From positions 21,817-85,816 of IMG/VR virus record IMGVR_UViG_3300025728_000001: DNA of 64,000 bases. The stretch is one strand, 5' to 3'. The translations under genes and the position numbers were made by a program. The DNA is from a virus. Under the pieces are notes generated by a model that searched no databases, had not been told where the DNA came from, and saw only the letters and a program-made list of their open reading frames with translations. This document shows positions 1 through 7,296 of the stretch, in pieces; the first letter of the stretch is position 1; each line of letters starts with the position of its first letter.

Positions 1-38
1 GTACCGACCAAAATCACTTTGTTGACCCCGCGAGCCAT
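1..38 (-). CDS. ssb: Single-stranded DNA-binding protein, N-terminus only
   Basis: On the minus strand an ATG at 38-36 opens a frame reading MARGVNKVILVG before the window ends. This matches the conserved start of bacterial SSB, especially Pseudomonas SSB. A strong ribosome site (AGGAGGG) lies just upstream on the same strand. SSB coats single-stranded DNA during replication and recombination. Only 12 residues are visible, so nothing can be said about the OB fold or the C-terminal tail. The gene is divergent from the regulator at 196, and a GTATAGGGATAC element lies in its leader. Confidence 0.8.
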   Translation of the reverse strand, partial: MARGVNKVILVG

Positions 39-55
39 AAAAGCCCCCTCCTGTT

Positions 56-67
56 GTATCCCTATAC
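56..67 (-). promoter_or_regulatory. GTATAGGGATAC element, copy 1
   Basis: On the minus strand this reads GTATAGGGATAC, about 20 bases upstream of the ssb start. The same 12-mer occurs at 22075, 32726 and 48158, each time just upstream of a gene. GTAT and ATAC form inverted half-sites around four bases, as in an operator. A protein-binding or promoter role is inferred from the repeated placement. Confidence 0.6.
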
Positions 68-195
68 GTGGTTCGGGTGTAGTAACCCGCTGTTGGCGCA
101 TAAGATAATGCCTTATCAGGATTTAAAACAGCGCTTTTGTGTCTGCATGGTTTAGTATCTAGGCCATATCGAACTGAATTAGGGCTGTGAGGACA

Positions 196-687
196 ATGAA
201 CCTGGAAGTGTTTGAGGGGGCGGTGACCGACGAAGAGGCGGTGCAAGCCAGTTACCTGGAGCGACAGCGCCGGTTTTACCTGTACGTCGACTTGAAAGCC
301 GATGGCGTGCGCCTGGACTTGTTCCGGCACTTGCCGGAAAAGGAACTGCACACCCTGTCGAATCAGGTGAGCGTGGCGTGCAACGGCCGGACGGGAATCA
401 CCGAAAAGCTGGCCAGACGCTTGGAATACCTGATCGGGCTGCCTTTTGGCTTCTTTGACCACCCACTGCCTGAGCGTGAAATGCGGGCGTCCTTGGCCCG
501 CGGTACCCGGCTGGTGCGCAAGCTCGCCAAGTACGACCTTGATCCAGAGTGGACAAAGCGCAGCAAGAAGAAAATTGCTCAGGTTATGGAGGCGCCCAGC
601 GGGCAAAGAGGGGTATCAAAAGCCCTGTATCAGCAAGTGATCGAGGCGTTGCGCCCGAAAAAAGGCAGTGCGAACAAGGAAGTATAG
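196..687 (+). CDS. Putative HTH regulator
   Basis: A protein of 163 residues (166 if the GTG at 187 is used; neither start has a well-spaced ribosome site). The middle reads like the end of an XRE/Cro helix-turn-helix: SNQVSVACNGRTGITEKLA followed by RRLEYLIGLPFGFFD, the typical 'operator recognition, then A-R-R-(I/L)-E-x-x-L-G-L-P-x-G-x-(L/F)-D' ending. The C-terminus is lysine rich. It is divergent from ssb and followed by a terminator, so it is probably a single-gene unit. DNA binding is likely; the regulated target is unknown. Confidence 0.6.
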   Translation: MNLEVFEGAVTDEEAVQASYLERQRRFYLYVDLKADGVRLDLFRHLPEKELHTLSNQVSVACNGRTGITEKLARRLEYLIGLPFGFFDHPLPEREMRASLARGTRLVRKLAKYDLDPEWTKRSKKKIAQVMEAPSGQRGVSKALYQQVIEALRPKKGSANKEV

Positions 688-782
688 GGAGGGAGGAATG
701 TTAGACGGCCACCTTTCAGCTATGGTATACAGCACGCCGAATTGAGGTGATCCGCCTAACTCCCACTAAACAGGAGACGAAA

Positions 783-821
783 AAAAAGAACCCTCCCCCG
801 CCAAGGTTTTAGGTTCTTTTT
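783..821 (+). terminator. Intrinsic terminator
   Basis: A perfect 10-bp stem, AAAAAGAACC at 783-792 with GGTTCTTTTT at 812-821, has a 19-base loop and ends in a T run. It closes the unit containing the HTH gene at 196 and would also work in reverse. Confidence 0.75.
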
Positions 822-1084
822 GACTACACACATGAAACAACAATCACCACGTCAATCCGTAAGCTTTCCTTGCTTACCCCGTGCTATCAGGCGATGGCGC
901 CAGGGGGATCTATTTTGTTGACGTCCCGAGTATACCACAGGCTCGGGATCTGCAAACTTTCCAGCCGATTCAACCAAGAATTTGATAACGACGTTTCCCT
1001 GAGCCGGCCCTTTGGCTGTGATCCTCAGCGCCCGTTTTTGTCCGTCACTTTTGCCGTCAGCATCCAATTTCAAGGGGGTGCTCG
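822..1084. other. Gene-free leader before the wHTH replication gene
   Basis: No convincing gene is present. Short frames exist on both strands, but they start with TTG and lack ribosome sites. A 7-bp inverted repeat (TCCCGAG / CTCGGGA) lies near 923-949, and an AAGGGGGTG ribosome site at 1072-1080 serves the next gene. The stretch probably holds the promoter or leader of the gene at 1085. Confidence 0.4.
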
Positions 1085-2098
1085 ATGAGCATCATTCGCG
1101 CCGCACGAAAATCCCAGTTCTACACCCTGCCTACCGCCACCATCGACGACGACCGACTGTCATGGGAGGCGCGCGGCCTGCTGATCTACCTGTTGAGCAA
1201 GCCAGACCATTGGATGGTGCAAGTTAAAGACCTGATCAATCGCACCCGGAACGCCATAGGCAAGTCTTCTGGCCGTGACAAGGTGTACACCATCCTCAAC
1301 GAGCTGCGCGCCGCTGGTTACATCATCCGGAGCTTCCAGCGTTGTGGTGGGAACTTCACGGGGATCGAGTACGAAGTGGCTGAAACAGCTGATTTAGAGG
1401 CTGGCGCGGAGTATGTCCGGAGCATTGAACAGAAGGGCCGGGCACCGTTTCCGGAAAACACGGAAACGGACTCATCGGCTGAGGATTCACCGTCAGCGTC
1501 TGCACCGTTTACGTCTAAGCCCGAAACATTAGATAGTACTGAAAGTGCAATTAAGATTGAAAAAGCAGTAAAACCTACCACCGACCCCCTGGACGAAAAA
1601 ACCGATCAGGATCAGGGCGCCGATATCGACTCAACGCTACCCGCTGATTACCCAAGTGATTACCCAGGACCGGCCAGCTCGATTTTCAGAGCCTGGCGGG
1701 CGTATGCCTTAGCGATTCGTGAGCGGTACAAGCTTTGGCCGGTCTACAACTCCAAAGTTGGCGGCTTGATGGGCAAAGCTGTTGTCCGCATCCAAGCCGC
1801 CACCCCCGCCGCCGTTACCCACTTTGTGAAGCTTGAATCAGCCCCGAGCCTGGTCGACAAGCTTCACCCTGTTACCGCGTTCCTCATGTACTGCGAGTCG
1901 TATGCCGTCAAGGCAGAGCTGGCTGCGCAAAGCAAAAAGCGAGCGGACAGGGCGGCGGTGGCCGTGCAAGAAGCCGAACGAGCCAGCGCCTCAGCGCCCC
2001 AGGCAAACGAAAACACTAAATCCACACCGTCGCCAGCCTCGGCCGGCGCCGCAGCCCTGAGCGCGCTCAAAACTCGCGTGGGCATCCCGAGCAAGTGA
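1085..2098 (+). CDS. wHTH replication-type protein
   Basis: A protein of 337 residues. Residues 1-100 (MSIIRAARKSQFYTLPTATI..., then SWEARGLLIYLLSKPDHWMV, KDLINR, KVYTILNELRAAGYI) match the winged-helix domain (HTH_36 / DnaD N-terminal type) of phage and plasmid replication proteins: domain start, 'ARGLLxYLLSKPDxW' recognition segment, and the 'L.xLxxAGYI' wing. A polar linker follows, then a C-terminal helical region (about 200-280: SIFRAWRAYALAIRERYKLW). It lies between ssb and a recombination nuclease, so a role in replication initiation or primosome loading fits. The initiator RepL-like gene is elsewhere (50500), so this one may serve lytic replication. Confidence 0.65.
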   Translation: MSIIRAARKSQFYTLPTATIDDDRLSWEARGLLIYLLSKPDHWMVQVKDLINRTRNAIGKSSGRDKVYTILNELRAAGYIIRSFQRCGGNFTGIEYEVAETADLEAGAEYVRSIEQKGRAPFPENTETDSSAEDSPSASAPFTSKPETLDSTESAIKIEKAVKPTTDPLDEKTDQDQGADIDSTLPADYPSDYPGPASSIFRAWRAYALAIRERYKLWPVYNSKVGGLMGKAVVRIQAATPAAVTHFVKLESAPSLVDKLHPVTAFLMYCESYAVKAELAAQSKKRADRAAVAVQEAERASASAPQANENTKSTPSPASAGAAALSALKTRVGIPSK

Positions 2099-2143
2099 TT
2101 CACCCGTAACCCCCAACACTCAATCGCCAGAGAGAAAACAACC

Positions 2144-2557
2144 ATGCGCCATTCAGGTAAAAACCCAACCAAAGCCCAAAACCAGTGGTTCAACGACGTT
2201 GCGGACATTTGCGGCTGCATCTGCTGCATATTGGACGGCTTCCCACGGGACTTTTCCGAGAACGCCCACGTTTCGATCCACCACTGTGACGGTCGCACCA
2301 AGCCCCACGCCCATTTCTTTGTGCTGCCGCTGTGCGCTGGCCACCACCAAAACGGCTATGGCCAGCGCCCTGGCATGTTGGCGGTTCACGGCCACAAAGC
2401 CCGCTGGATTGCGGAGTACGGCCGCGAAATCGAATTGGTGGGGATGTGTGTCCAGATGGTGGACGCCTCGGGCCGCGCGGTACCGGATGGCGTGCGGGCA
2501 CTGGTGACAGCATGGGAACAGAGCAATCACGAGTCGACAGAGGCCATTGCATGCTGA
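2144..2557 (+). CDS. ref: Ref-like RecA-dependent nuclease
   Basis: A protein of 137 residues. It shows the core of phage P1 Ref (recombination enhancement function): a CxCC cluster in CGCICCILDG, then HVSIHHCDGRTKPHAHFF, then VLPLCAGHHQNG. In the family this is an HNH-type metal site. P1 Ref is known to cut DNA at RecA-made D-loops and to stimulate recombination. The C-terminal part is variable. It overlaps the following zinc-ribbon gene and lies close to the replication gene, consistent with a recombination role. The leader carries the CGCCAGAGAGAA motif shared with other genes here. Confidence 0.8.
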   Translation: MRHSGKNPTKAQNQWFNDVADICGCICCILDGFPRDFSENAHVSIHHCDGRTKPHAHFFVLPLCAGHHQNGYGQRPGMLAVHGHKARWIAEYGREIELVGMCVQMVDASGRAVPDGVRALVTAWEQSNHESTEAIAC

Positions 2558-2754
2558 GTACAGAGGACAGGGTGCTCACCAAGAGCACCAAGTCTTGCCG
2601 GTGTGGAAGCACCGCCCTGATTGAATTCCAGTCGCTCAACCGAAAGCGGTGTAGCGACTGCAACAAACTCATCTACTGGCCGCTCACCACGGGCCAGCAA
2701 CCACTCAACGGCCACCACCGGGCGGGCCGCAAGAACAAGGATCAACCCAAATGA
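2551..2754 (+). CDS. Small zinc-ribbon protein
   Basis: A protein of 67 residues beginning inside the end of the ref gene (ATGCTGA overlap) and overlapping the dUTPase start by four bases. It has CRC near residue 17-19 and CSDC near residue 34-37, giving four cysteines that could bind one zinc, and a basic C-terminus. Tight overlap on both sides supports a real, translationally coupled gene. The function is unknown; binding nucleic acid or a partner protein is plausible. Confidence 0.6.
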   Translation: MLSTEDRVLTKSTKSCRCGSTALIEFQSLNRKRCSDCNKLIYWPLTTGQQPLNGHHRAGRKNKDQPK

Positions 2755-3191
2755 AAGTAAGACGTATCGGTACCCACGATCTGCCCCTGCCTGAGCGCGC
2801 CAAGGCTCGCGACTTCGGTTATGACCTGCGCACTACCGCGGCCTTTACGATCCACCCTGGTCAGCGCCTAACAGTCCCGACCGGCTTCGCCTACGACTTC
2901 CTGGTCGATCAGGGCGCCATGATCTGGCCGCGCAGTGGATTGGCGGACCAGCACGGGATCGACACCCTGGCCGGTCTGGTCGACGGTGGCTATCAGGGTG
3001 AGGCGAAGGCGATCCTAATCAACCACGGCCATGAGCCGGTATCGTTTGAGGCGGGGGATAGAATCGCGCAGATGGTAATCATTACCCGCGTGTCACCGGC
3101 ATTTTTCAGTACCGAAATGGAAGAGGTCGAAGAGTTCACTACGGCCTCAGACCGTGGTGTCGGGGGCTTCGGCCACACTGGCGCCGCATAG
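2751..3191 (+). CDS. dut: dUTP diphosphatase
   Basis: A protein of 146 residues with all five motifs of trimeric dUTPases in order: motif 1 DFGYDLR (21-27), motif 2 PRSGLA (about 61-66), motif 3 GLVDGGYQGE (about 75-84) with the catalytic Asp, motif 4 GDRIAQMV (about 102-109), and motif 5 RGVGGFGHTG near the C-terminus. The enzyme hydrolyses dUTP to dUMP and pyrophosphate, keeping uracil out of phage DNA and feeding dTMP synthesis. Length is normal for the family. It ends the first gene run, before a strong hairpin. Confidence 0.93.
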   Translation: MKVRRIGTHDLPLPERAKARDFGYDLRTTAAFTIHPGQRLTVPTGFAYDFLVDQGAMIWPRSGLADQHGIDTLAGLVDGGYQGEAKAILINHGHEPVSFEAGDRIAQMVIITRVSPAFFSTEMEEVEEFTTASDRGVGGFGHTGAA

Positions 3192-3204
3192 CTTTACCCG
3201 ATAT

Positions 3205-3234
3205 TGTCCGGGGATATCTTTCTATCCCCGGACA
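3205..3234 (+). terminator. Strong hairpin after dut
   Basis: A perfect 12-bp inverted repeat (TGTCCGGGGATA at 3205-3216, TATCCCCGGACA at 3223-3234) with a 6-base loop. It lacks a clean T run, so it may be a terminator that works with Rho, an RNA-end protector, or an operator for the promoter just downstream. Confidence 0.6.
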
Positions 3235-3262
3235 CAATCCATAAGTTTTATTCAAAAAAAGC

Positions 3263-3290
3263 TTTATAAAATTCAGGGCATAATGATAAT
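3263..3290 (+). promoter_or_regulatory. Predicted sigma-70 promoter
   Basis: In an AT-rich block, TTTATA (3263-3268) is followed after 16 bases by GATAAT (3285-3290). The transcript would begin near 3297 and carry the CGCCAGAGATAA motif (3309-3320) ahead of the gene at 3326. The same GATAAT plus CGCCAGAGA layout occurs at 53719-53760. Confidence 0.5.
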
Positions 3291-3325
3291 CTTGCGTCCT
3301 CACCAAAACGCCAGAGATAAACCCA

Positions 3326-3682
3326 ATGCCCTCCCTCCCACTCATGTTTAGCCGGATGTCGGCGGACCTTTTAGCGCACCGCATGCGCTTCCTGGCCTGC
3401 CCTGAAATCCTGGCCGATCTGTACGACATCAACCCGCCGGCCGGGTTTGACCTTGAACGCTGGGCCGATACCGCTCGTGCGCTGACCGAGGATCTGCAAG
3501 CCGGTAAAGCCATTACCCCCGATCAAGCCACCATCGCGTTGCTGGTCGAGTCACTGGAGGGCAATAGCGTGATCGCCAAAGCCCCTATGAGTAGTCGTGC
3601 TGGCCTGATTCAAGTGGCAGCCATGATTGCAACCCGCCTTGAGCCCTATGCAGGCCGCTCGATTCATCCGGAGGTTCACTGA
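3326..3682 (+). CDS. Hypothetical 118-aa protein
   Basis: Not recognised. It is rich in Ala and Leu and predicted to be mostly helical (for example GFDLERWADTARALTEDLQA). A start at 3344 (MFSRMSADLL) is possible. It is the first gene after a predicted promoter and is followed within one base by the start of the next gene, so it leads the long early gene run. Confidence 0.6.
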   Translation: MPSLPLMFSRMSADLLAHRMRFLACPEILADLYDINPPAGFDLERWADTARALTEDLQAGKAITPDQATIALLVESLEGNSVIAKAPMSSRAGLIQVAAMIATRLEPYAGRSIHPEVH

Positions 3683-3683
3683 T

Positions 3684-4352
3684 ATGACCGTTCAACCCCT
3701 AATCCCGGTCGGCGGCAAGCCTGATTGGGTTGGCGCGATGGTGGGCAACGCCCGCTTTGAGTTCACCGCGCGTCTGTGTACCGGCAACGACAAGCTGCGC
3801 CTGATCGCCAAGCACCTGCCAACCTGCACCACGGCCGAGCTGGAGGTGTGCGCCGTCGGCAATTCCGACATGAATACCGCCCGTGTTGAGCTGTGCGAGA
3901 AACTGGTGGCGACCATGCTGCAAGAAGGCACGGTAGATCACGGTATTAGCCAGTTCGCCAAACTGCTGCGCTGTGAGTACGCCAATCGCCTGATTCAGGT
4001 CATTTCCAGCTATGGCCGGTTCTTCTTTTACTCCCGGTCGTGCGACAGCGTGGCGCGGCTGACCTTTGACCAGCGGGTTTACTTGCACGATGAGAAAGGC
4101 GCCACGATTGAGGTTAAGGCATCCAGCAAGTGGAAGGGGTTCAGCCACGGGGGCACGCTGCGCGATCTGGTGTTGCAGATGCGCAACTACGTGATGCGGG
4201 GTGAGCGTATCGACCCTGCCTATCTCGGGATCGATCGTCGGCTGGGCGGAAACATTTGGGGCTATCCGCCTGAGCAGATGCGCCTGTGTCGTGAGGCGGC
4301 GCAGCAGCTGCCGATTATCAACGTGGCTACCCCGCTGGAGTGTGCGGCATGA
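3684..4352 (+). CDS. Hypothetical 222-aa protein
   Basis: Not recognised. It begins MTVQPLIPVGGKPDWVGAM one base after the previous stop. Aromatic clusters (SSYGRFFFYSRSC, GGNIWGYPPEQM) suggest a globular fold. It ends in an ATGA overlap with a small zinc-finger gene. The start at 3684 is chosen because the upstream in-frame codons lie inside the preceding gene. Confidence 0.6.
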   Translation: MTVQPLIPVGGKPDWVGAMVGNARFEFTARLCTGNDKLRLIAKHLPTCTTAELEVCAVGNSDMNTARVELCEKLVATMLQEGTVDHGISQFAKLLRCEYANRLIQVISSYGRFFFYSRSCDSVARLTFDQRVYLHDEKGATIEVKASSKWKGFSHGGTLRDLVLQMRNYVMRGERIDPAYLGIDRRLGGNIWGYPPEQMRLCREAAQQLPIINVATPLECAA

Positions 4353-4498
4353 GCATTCACCAAGGGCCAAAGCCGTTTGGCCATATCAGCGTTAAGTCCG
4401 TGTGTGATGAGTGTGGGCGCGCCCGTAGCAGCGGTAACCATGCGAAGTGCAGCAAGAAGCGCCAAGTTCGCACCGCCTCGCTGAGGGCTGGACAATGA
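4349..4498 (+). CDS. Very small Cys-rich protein
   Basis: A 49-residue frame read directly from the sequence. It begins MSIHQGPKPF and contains CDECGRARSSGNHAKC, a Cys4-like or CxxC...HxxxC zinc-binding pattern. It overlaps both neighbours by four bases (ATGA), which strongly supports translation. Function unknown. Confidence 0.55.
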   Translation: MSIHQGPKPFGHISVKSVCDECGRARSSGNHAKCSKKRQVRTASLRAGQ

Positions 4499-4938
4499 CC
4501 GCCTCTGTCGCGCCAGCGCTGGCGCCGGTCTTGACCGCCGCGGAACAGGATCAGATCGAAGCCGCCGCCCTGCAAAGCTGGCTGGTGGGTAATGCCCGCT
4601 CTATCCGCCCGGTGGCCCGCGTTGGGCTGATGGGCTGGGCGCTGGCGGCGCTCAAGGCCAACCCGGCAGTGGCTGAGCTGCATATCCTTGAAGAGGTCTG
4701 CGCCTTCTACGCGAACGACGAAGACACTTTCAACGGTGAAGGCGGGGAGCCTTTCGGCTCGATCCCTACTGAGGTCGGCATGAAAGCCCGCCAGGCGCGC
4801 GAACGGTTCATTGAGCGGGAAGAGCGCACGAACACCAGCGGCCAGGCCCATTGCCCTAACTGCGGCGTCTGCCACACGAGTGACGAAACCTGCGTTATAG
4901 CGCTTAAGCGTTTTAACTCTTTAGAGTCAGGTGAATGA
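4495..4938 (+). CDS. Hypothetical protein with C-terminal zinc knuckle
   Basis: A protein of 147 residues. The N-terminal two-thirds is helical (AAALQSWLVGNARSIRPVA). The C-terminus has CPNCGVCHTSDETC, a likely zinc site. Start and stop overlap the neighbours by four bases. The last codons overlap an array of 8-bp repeats at 4894-4917. Function unknown. Confidence 0.6.
   Translation: MTASVAPALAPVLTAAEQDQIEAAALQSWLVGNARSIRPVARVGLMGWALAALKANPAVAELHILEEVCAFYANDEDTFNGEGGEPFGSIPTEVGMKARQARERFIEREERTNTSGQAHCPNCGVCHTSDETCVIALKRFNSLESGE
4894..4917 (+). repeat. GTTA octad repeats inside a gene end
   Basis: Three tandem 8-mers: GTTATAGC, GCTTAAGC, GTTTTAAC. They belong to the window-wide 8-bp repeat family also found at 7215, 8047, 11919, 13196, 54054, 60414 and 62253. 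This copy is within coding sequence, so it may bind the same protein or be incidental. Confidence 0.45.
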
Positions 4939-5321
4939 CGCGCCGGCCCGAAGTGCAGACCGACATGTTTGCCATGCCGGCGCCCGAGCAGCCGAAGCCG
5001 GTACCAGAAAGCCCGGTACCGGTGGCCAGCGAGGAAAGCCGGGCACTCAATGCGGTGTATGGCGAGTACCTGGAGCACAGCGTGCGCTATTACGTGCTGG
5101 ATTCGCCTGTGGTGCTGGATGGGTACTTCGACAAGCTCTGCAAGACGCTGCTGGCGGGCTGGGAGCTGGTCACGCACCGATACAAGGACATGTGCGATGA
5201 GTCGGCGCTGTCGGCGGGGACGGGGTTTCAAGTGCCGTTCCACAAGTTGGACCCCATCGTCTGGCTTTGCCGTCAGCACCCCGGAACCCCACTCAAAGAC
5301 ATTTACGGAAGCCACCCATGA
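4935..5321 (+). CDS. Small protein with LigA-like N-terminal segment
   Basis: A protein of 128 residues. After a proline-rich start, residues about 38-75 (NAVYGEYLEHSVRYYVLDSP, then DGYFDKLCKTLLAGWEL) resemble domain Ia of NAD-dependent DNA ligase: the 'YYVLDxPxxxDxxYDxL' stretch that binds the nicotinamide part of NAD. The adenylation domain is absent, so this cannot be a ligase alone. It may bind NAD/NMN or be a relic. It overlaps its neighbours by four bases. The family assignment is tentative. Confidence 0.55.
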   Translation: MTRRPEVQTDMFAMPAPEQPKPVPESPVPVASEESRALNAVYGEYLEHSVRYYVLDSPVVLDGYFDKLCKTLLAGWELVTHRYKDMCDESALSAGTGFQVPFHKLDPIVWLCRQHPGTPLKDIYGSHP

Positions 5322-5917
5322 ATAACCAAGTCACCCCAGCTGGCGCCATCGTTCGCCATAACGCCACCTCCCTGCGCTTTGCCACTGGCGACCTGGCCAA
5401 GGCCGAGTTTGTGGACGCCAAGCTGTTGGACGAAGCCCTGGCGCGTATTGCCGAGCTGGAAGAGGCCCGGCCCGCGGCTCTGCGCCAGGTGTATGACCTG
5501 ATCGGCCTGCACTACAGCCACCCGGTATCGGTTCTGCTGGAAAATTTCAAAAACATCAAGCGGTTTTCCGACCTTCTGCACGCCGTGGAGCGTGAGTTTT
5601 TCATGGTGCCGGGTGAGCCAAGCGACGAGCCCGAGGACGAAGGTGCGCCGGTTGACGACGATTGCCTGTTGAATTGCTGGGGATCGAGCCAAGAGCAGTA
5701 CCTTGAGCAGTTCCGTCTCGCGCTGCTGATGCTTTCCAAGCCAGCAGGGGAAGCGGTGGCCCATATCCAGTTTGGCGAGGTTGATTCGGGCGAGATTGGC
5801 GATTACGAGATTGAGCCCAACCGTAAGGTCTGTGACGCCTTGAACGTGGCGGACAACGGGAATGCGTCGATCTATGACCTTTACCTGTTCCCCCGCCAGG
5901 ATGCCGCCGCGCAATGA
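5318..5917 (+). CDS. Hypothetical 199-aa protein
   Basis: Not recognised. It begins MNNQVTPAGAIVRHNATSLR. A helical middle (LLDEALARIAELEEARPAAL) is followed by an acidic patch (EPSDEPEDEGAPVDDD). Such acidic, mixed-helix proteins are common in phage early regions. Starts and ends overlap adjacent genes, so it belongs to the coupled run. Confidence 0.6.
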   Translation: MNNQVTPAGAIVRHNATSLRFATGDLAKAEFVDAKLLDEALARIAELEEARPAALRQVYDLIGLHYSHPVSVLLENFKNIKRFSDLLHAVEREFFMVPGEPSDEPEDEGAPVDDDCLLNCWGSSQEQYLEQFRLALLMLSKPAGEAVAHIQFGEVDSGEIGDYEIEPNRKVCDALNVADNGNASIYDLYLFPRQDAAAQ

Positions 5918-6060
5918 CCACGCACCTGGTTTGGTTCGCGCCTCAGTACGGCAATCCCGGCTGCTGGCGCGAATGCACCGTTGACCGCTTTGGCGTGTGG
6001 CGTGGCCCTACCGGCTCCTACATCCCGGCCCCAAGCCCTGATCGAGTGAAGAAGAAATGA
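5914..6060 (+). CDS. Small 48-aa protein
   Basis: Reads MTTHLVWFAPQYGNPGCWRE and ends in a basic tail (DRVKKK). It overlaps both neighbours by four bases. Aromatic and Gly-rich content suggests a small beta fold. Not recognised. Confidence 0.5.
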   Translation: MTTHLVWFAPQYGNPGCWRECTVDRFGVWRGPTGSYIPAPSPDRVKKK

Positions 6061-6191
6061 GCAACTGCGACTGGAACAGCGCAGACCGCAACCGGGAGCT
6101 TGCCCGCGAGCGTGCTGAGCGTAGCGACCCTTTCCACCCAATACGTCGCTCCAAGGGCGAAAAGCACCGCAATAGGAAGGCGCGCAAATGA
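6057..6191 (+). CDS. Small basic 44-aa protein
   Basis: Begins MSNCDWNSADRNRELARERA and is very rich in Arg and Lys at the C-terminus (RRSKGEKHRNRKARK). It is coupled by ATGA overlaps to both neighbours, and nucleic-acid binding is possible. Not recognised. Confidence 0.5.
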   Translation: MSNCDWNSADRNRELARERAERSDPFHPIRRSKGEKHRNRKARK

Positions 6192-6583
6192 AAGCACTGA
6201 CAATTCGCCAGCCGTGGGCATGGCTGATCATCCACGGCGGCAAGGACATCGAAAACCGCTCGTGGCACACCAAGTTTCGCGGGCGCTTCCTGGTGCATGC
6301 CGCCAAGGGCATGACAAGGGACGAATACGCCGACGGCTACAAGTTCGCCCTGGAATGCGGCATTACCGACCTGCCGCGCTTCGGTGAGCTGCAACGGGGC
6401 GGGATTATCGGCTCTGTGGAGCTGGTCGACAGCCTGGACCATAGCGATTCGCCTTGGTACATGGGGCAAAAGGCCTTTGTCCTGCGCGAGCCTCGGTTCC
6501 TGCCGTTCACCGCCTACAAAGGGCAGCTTCAATTCTTCGAAGTGTCGAACGCCCTACTGCCGCACGGAGCTGCAAATGTCTGA
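6188..6583 (+). CDS. ASCH-domain protein
   Basis: A protein of 131 residues. It opens with MKALTIRQPWAWLIIHGGKD and IENRSW, the classic ASCH/PUA-like start (xIxxPWAxxIxxGxKxxExR), and continues with GRFLVHAAK and GGIIGSVELVD. ASCH domains are RNA- or modified-nucleoside-binding folds; some cleave acetylcytidine. The phage role is unknown. The whole domain is present. Confidence 0.8.
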   Translation: MKALTIRQPWAWLIIHGGKDIENRSWHTKFRGRFLVHAAKGMTRDEYADGYKFALECGITDLPRFGELQRGGIIGSVELVDSLDHSDSPWYMGQKAFVLREPRFLPFTAYKGQLQFFEVSNALLPHGAANV

Positions 6584-7205
6584 CGTCGAGTTTCTATTGC
6601 AAGACTCCCGCGGCAACACCGGTGACCGTCTGATGTTTTGGGCAGCTGGCGGCGGGTACACGACGAACCTGGACGCGGCGCAGCGCTATACCAAGGAAGA
6701 GGCGGCCAGTCAGAACGAAAGCCGGGAGTCTGACCTGCCTTGGCCGCTGGCGTACCTGGTCGAGCGCATGGAGCTGGCGATTGATTGCCAGTACTTGAAG
6801 CCAGAAGCCGTGGATGCCGGCATGCAGACCGCCGAGCGTGGCTACCTGTACGCGGGCGGTACCTGGAATGGGAACGACCTGTGCTGGCTAACCGATGACG
6901 GCAATATCACCAGCGATTTCAGGAGGGCGCACGCCTTCCCGATGAACATCGCCAAGAGCATGGCCGCTCCGAAGCACCACAACGTGCATTTGGCACCGGC
7001 CGACCTTGTTGAGTCACTGGCGCGCAAGGTGGTGGCCGCCGGCAACGTAAAGCACAAGGAAGCACTGAGAGGAACGGGGATTATCCTGACCAAGCCCCCG
7101 AAGCTCAGGGTATTCCGCGACCGCTGCGGCAACTGCGGGGTGTTTATCTCCGACGCCCAGCGCTTCCAGGACTGCCCCAAGTGCGGCGGTAGCAACGCGC
7201 CCTGA
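6576..7205 (+). CDS. Hypothetical protein with C-terminal zinc ribbon
   Basis: A protein of 209 residues starting MSDVEFLLQDSRGNTGD. The N-terminal half has aromatic beta-like stretches (RLMFWAAGGGYTTNLDAAQR). The C-terminus has CGNCGVFISDAQRFQDCPKC, a complete Cys4 zinc ribbon (CxxC...CxxC). It overlaps the ASCH gene and is the last gene before a terminator. Function unknown. Confidence 0.6.
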   Translation: MSDVEFLLQDSRGNTGDRLMFWAAGGGYTTNLDAAQRYTKEEAASQNESRESDLPWPLAYLVERMELAIDCQYLKPEAVDAGMQTAERGYLYAGGTWNGNDLCWLTDDGNITSDFRRAHAFPMNIAKSMAAPKHHNVHLAPADLVESLARKVVAAGNVKHKEALRGTGIILTKPPKLRVFRDRCGNCGVFISDAQRFQDCPKCGGSNAP

Positions 7206-7214
7206 TACAGCCAC

Positions 7215-7254
7215 GTAAAAGCGCTATAACATCTTAACGGCAAAGCGCCATAAC
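7215..7254 (-). repeat. GTTA octad array before a terminator
   Basis: Five tandem 8-mers read on the minus strand: GTTATGGC, GCTTTGCC, GTTAAGAT, GTTATAGC, GCTTTTAC. They cover the gap after the zinc-ribbon gene and run into the terminator stem at 7238, so a bound protein and the hairpin would compete for the same bases. Confidence 0.6.
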
Positions 7255-7268
7255 GCTTTGCCGTTTTT
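7238..7268 (+). terminator. Intrinsic terminator
   Basis: A perfect 10-bp stem (CGGCAAAGCG / CGCTTTGCCG), a 6-base loop and five T residues. It ends the 3.3-7.2 kb run. Confidence 0.85.
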
Positions 7269-7296
7269 GGTTGAGTCGAAGAAAGGGCGGTGCGTC

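Noticed and set aside
852-1073. Minus-strand frame of 73 codons between the first terminator and the wHTH gene
   Set aside because: It starts with TTG, has no ribosome site and faces the real gene's leader; the opposite + frame (870-1088) also lacks support. Treated as non-coding.
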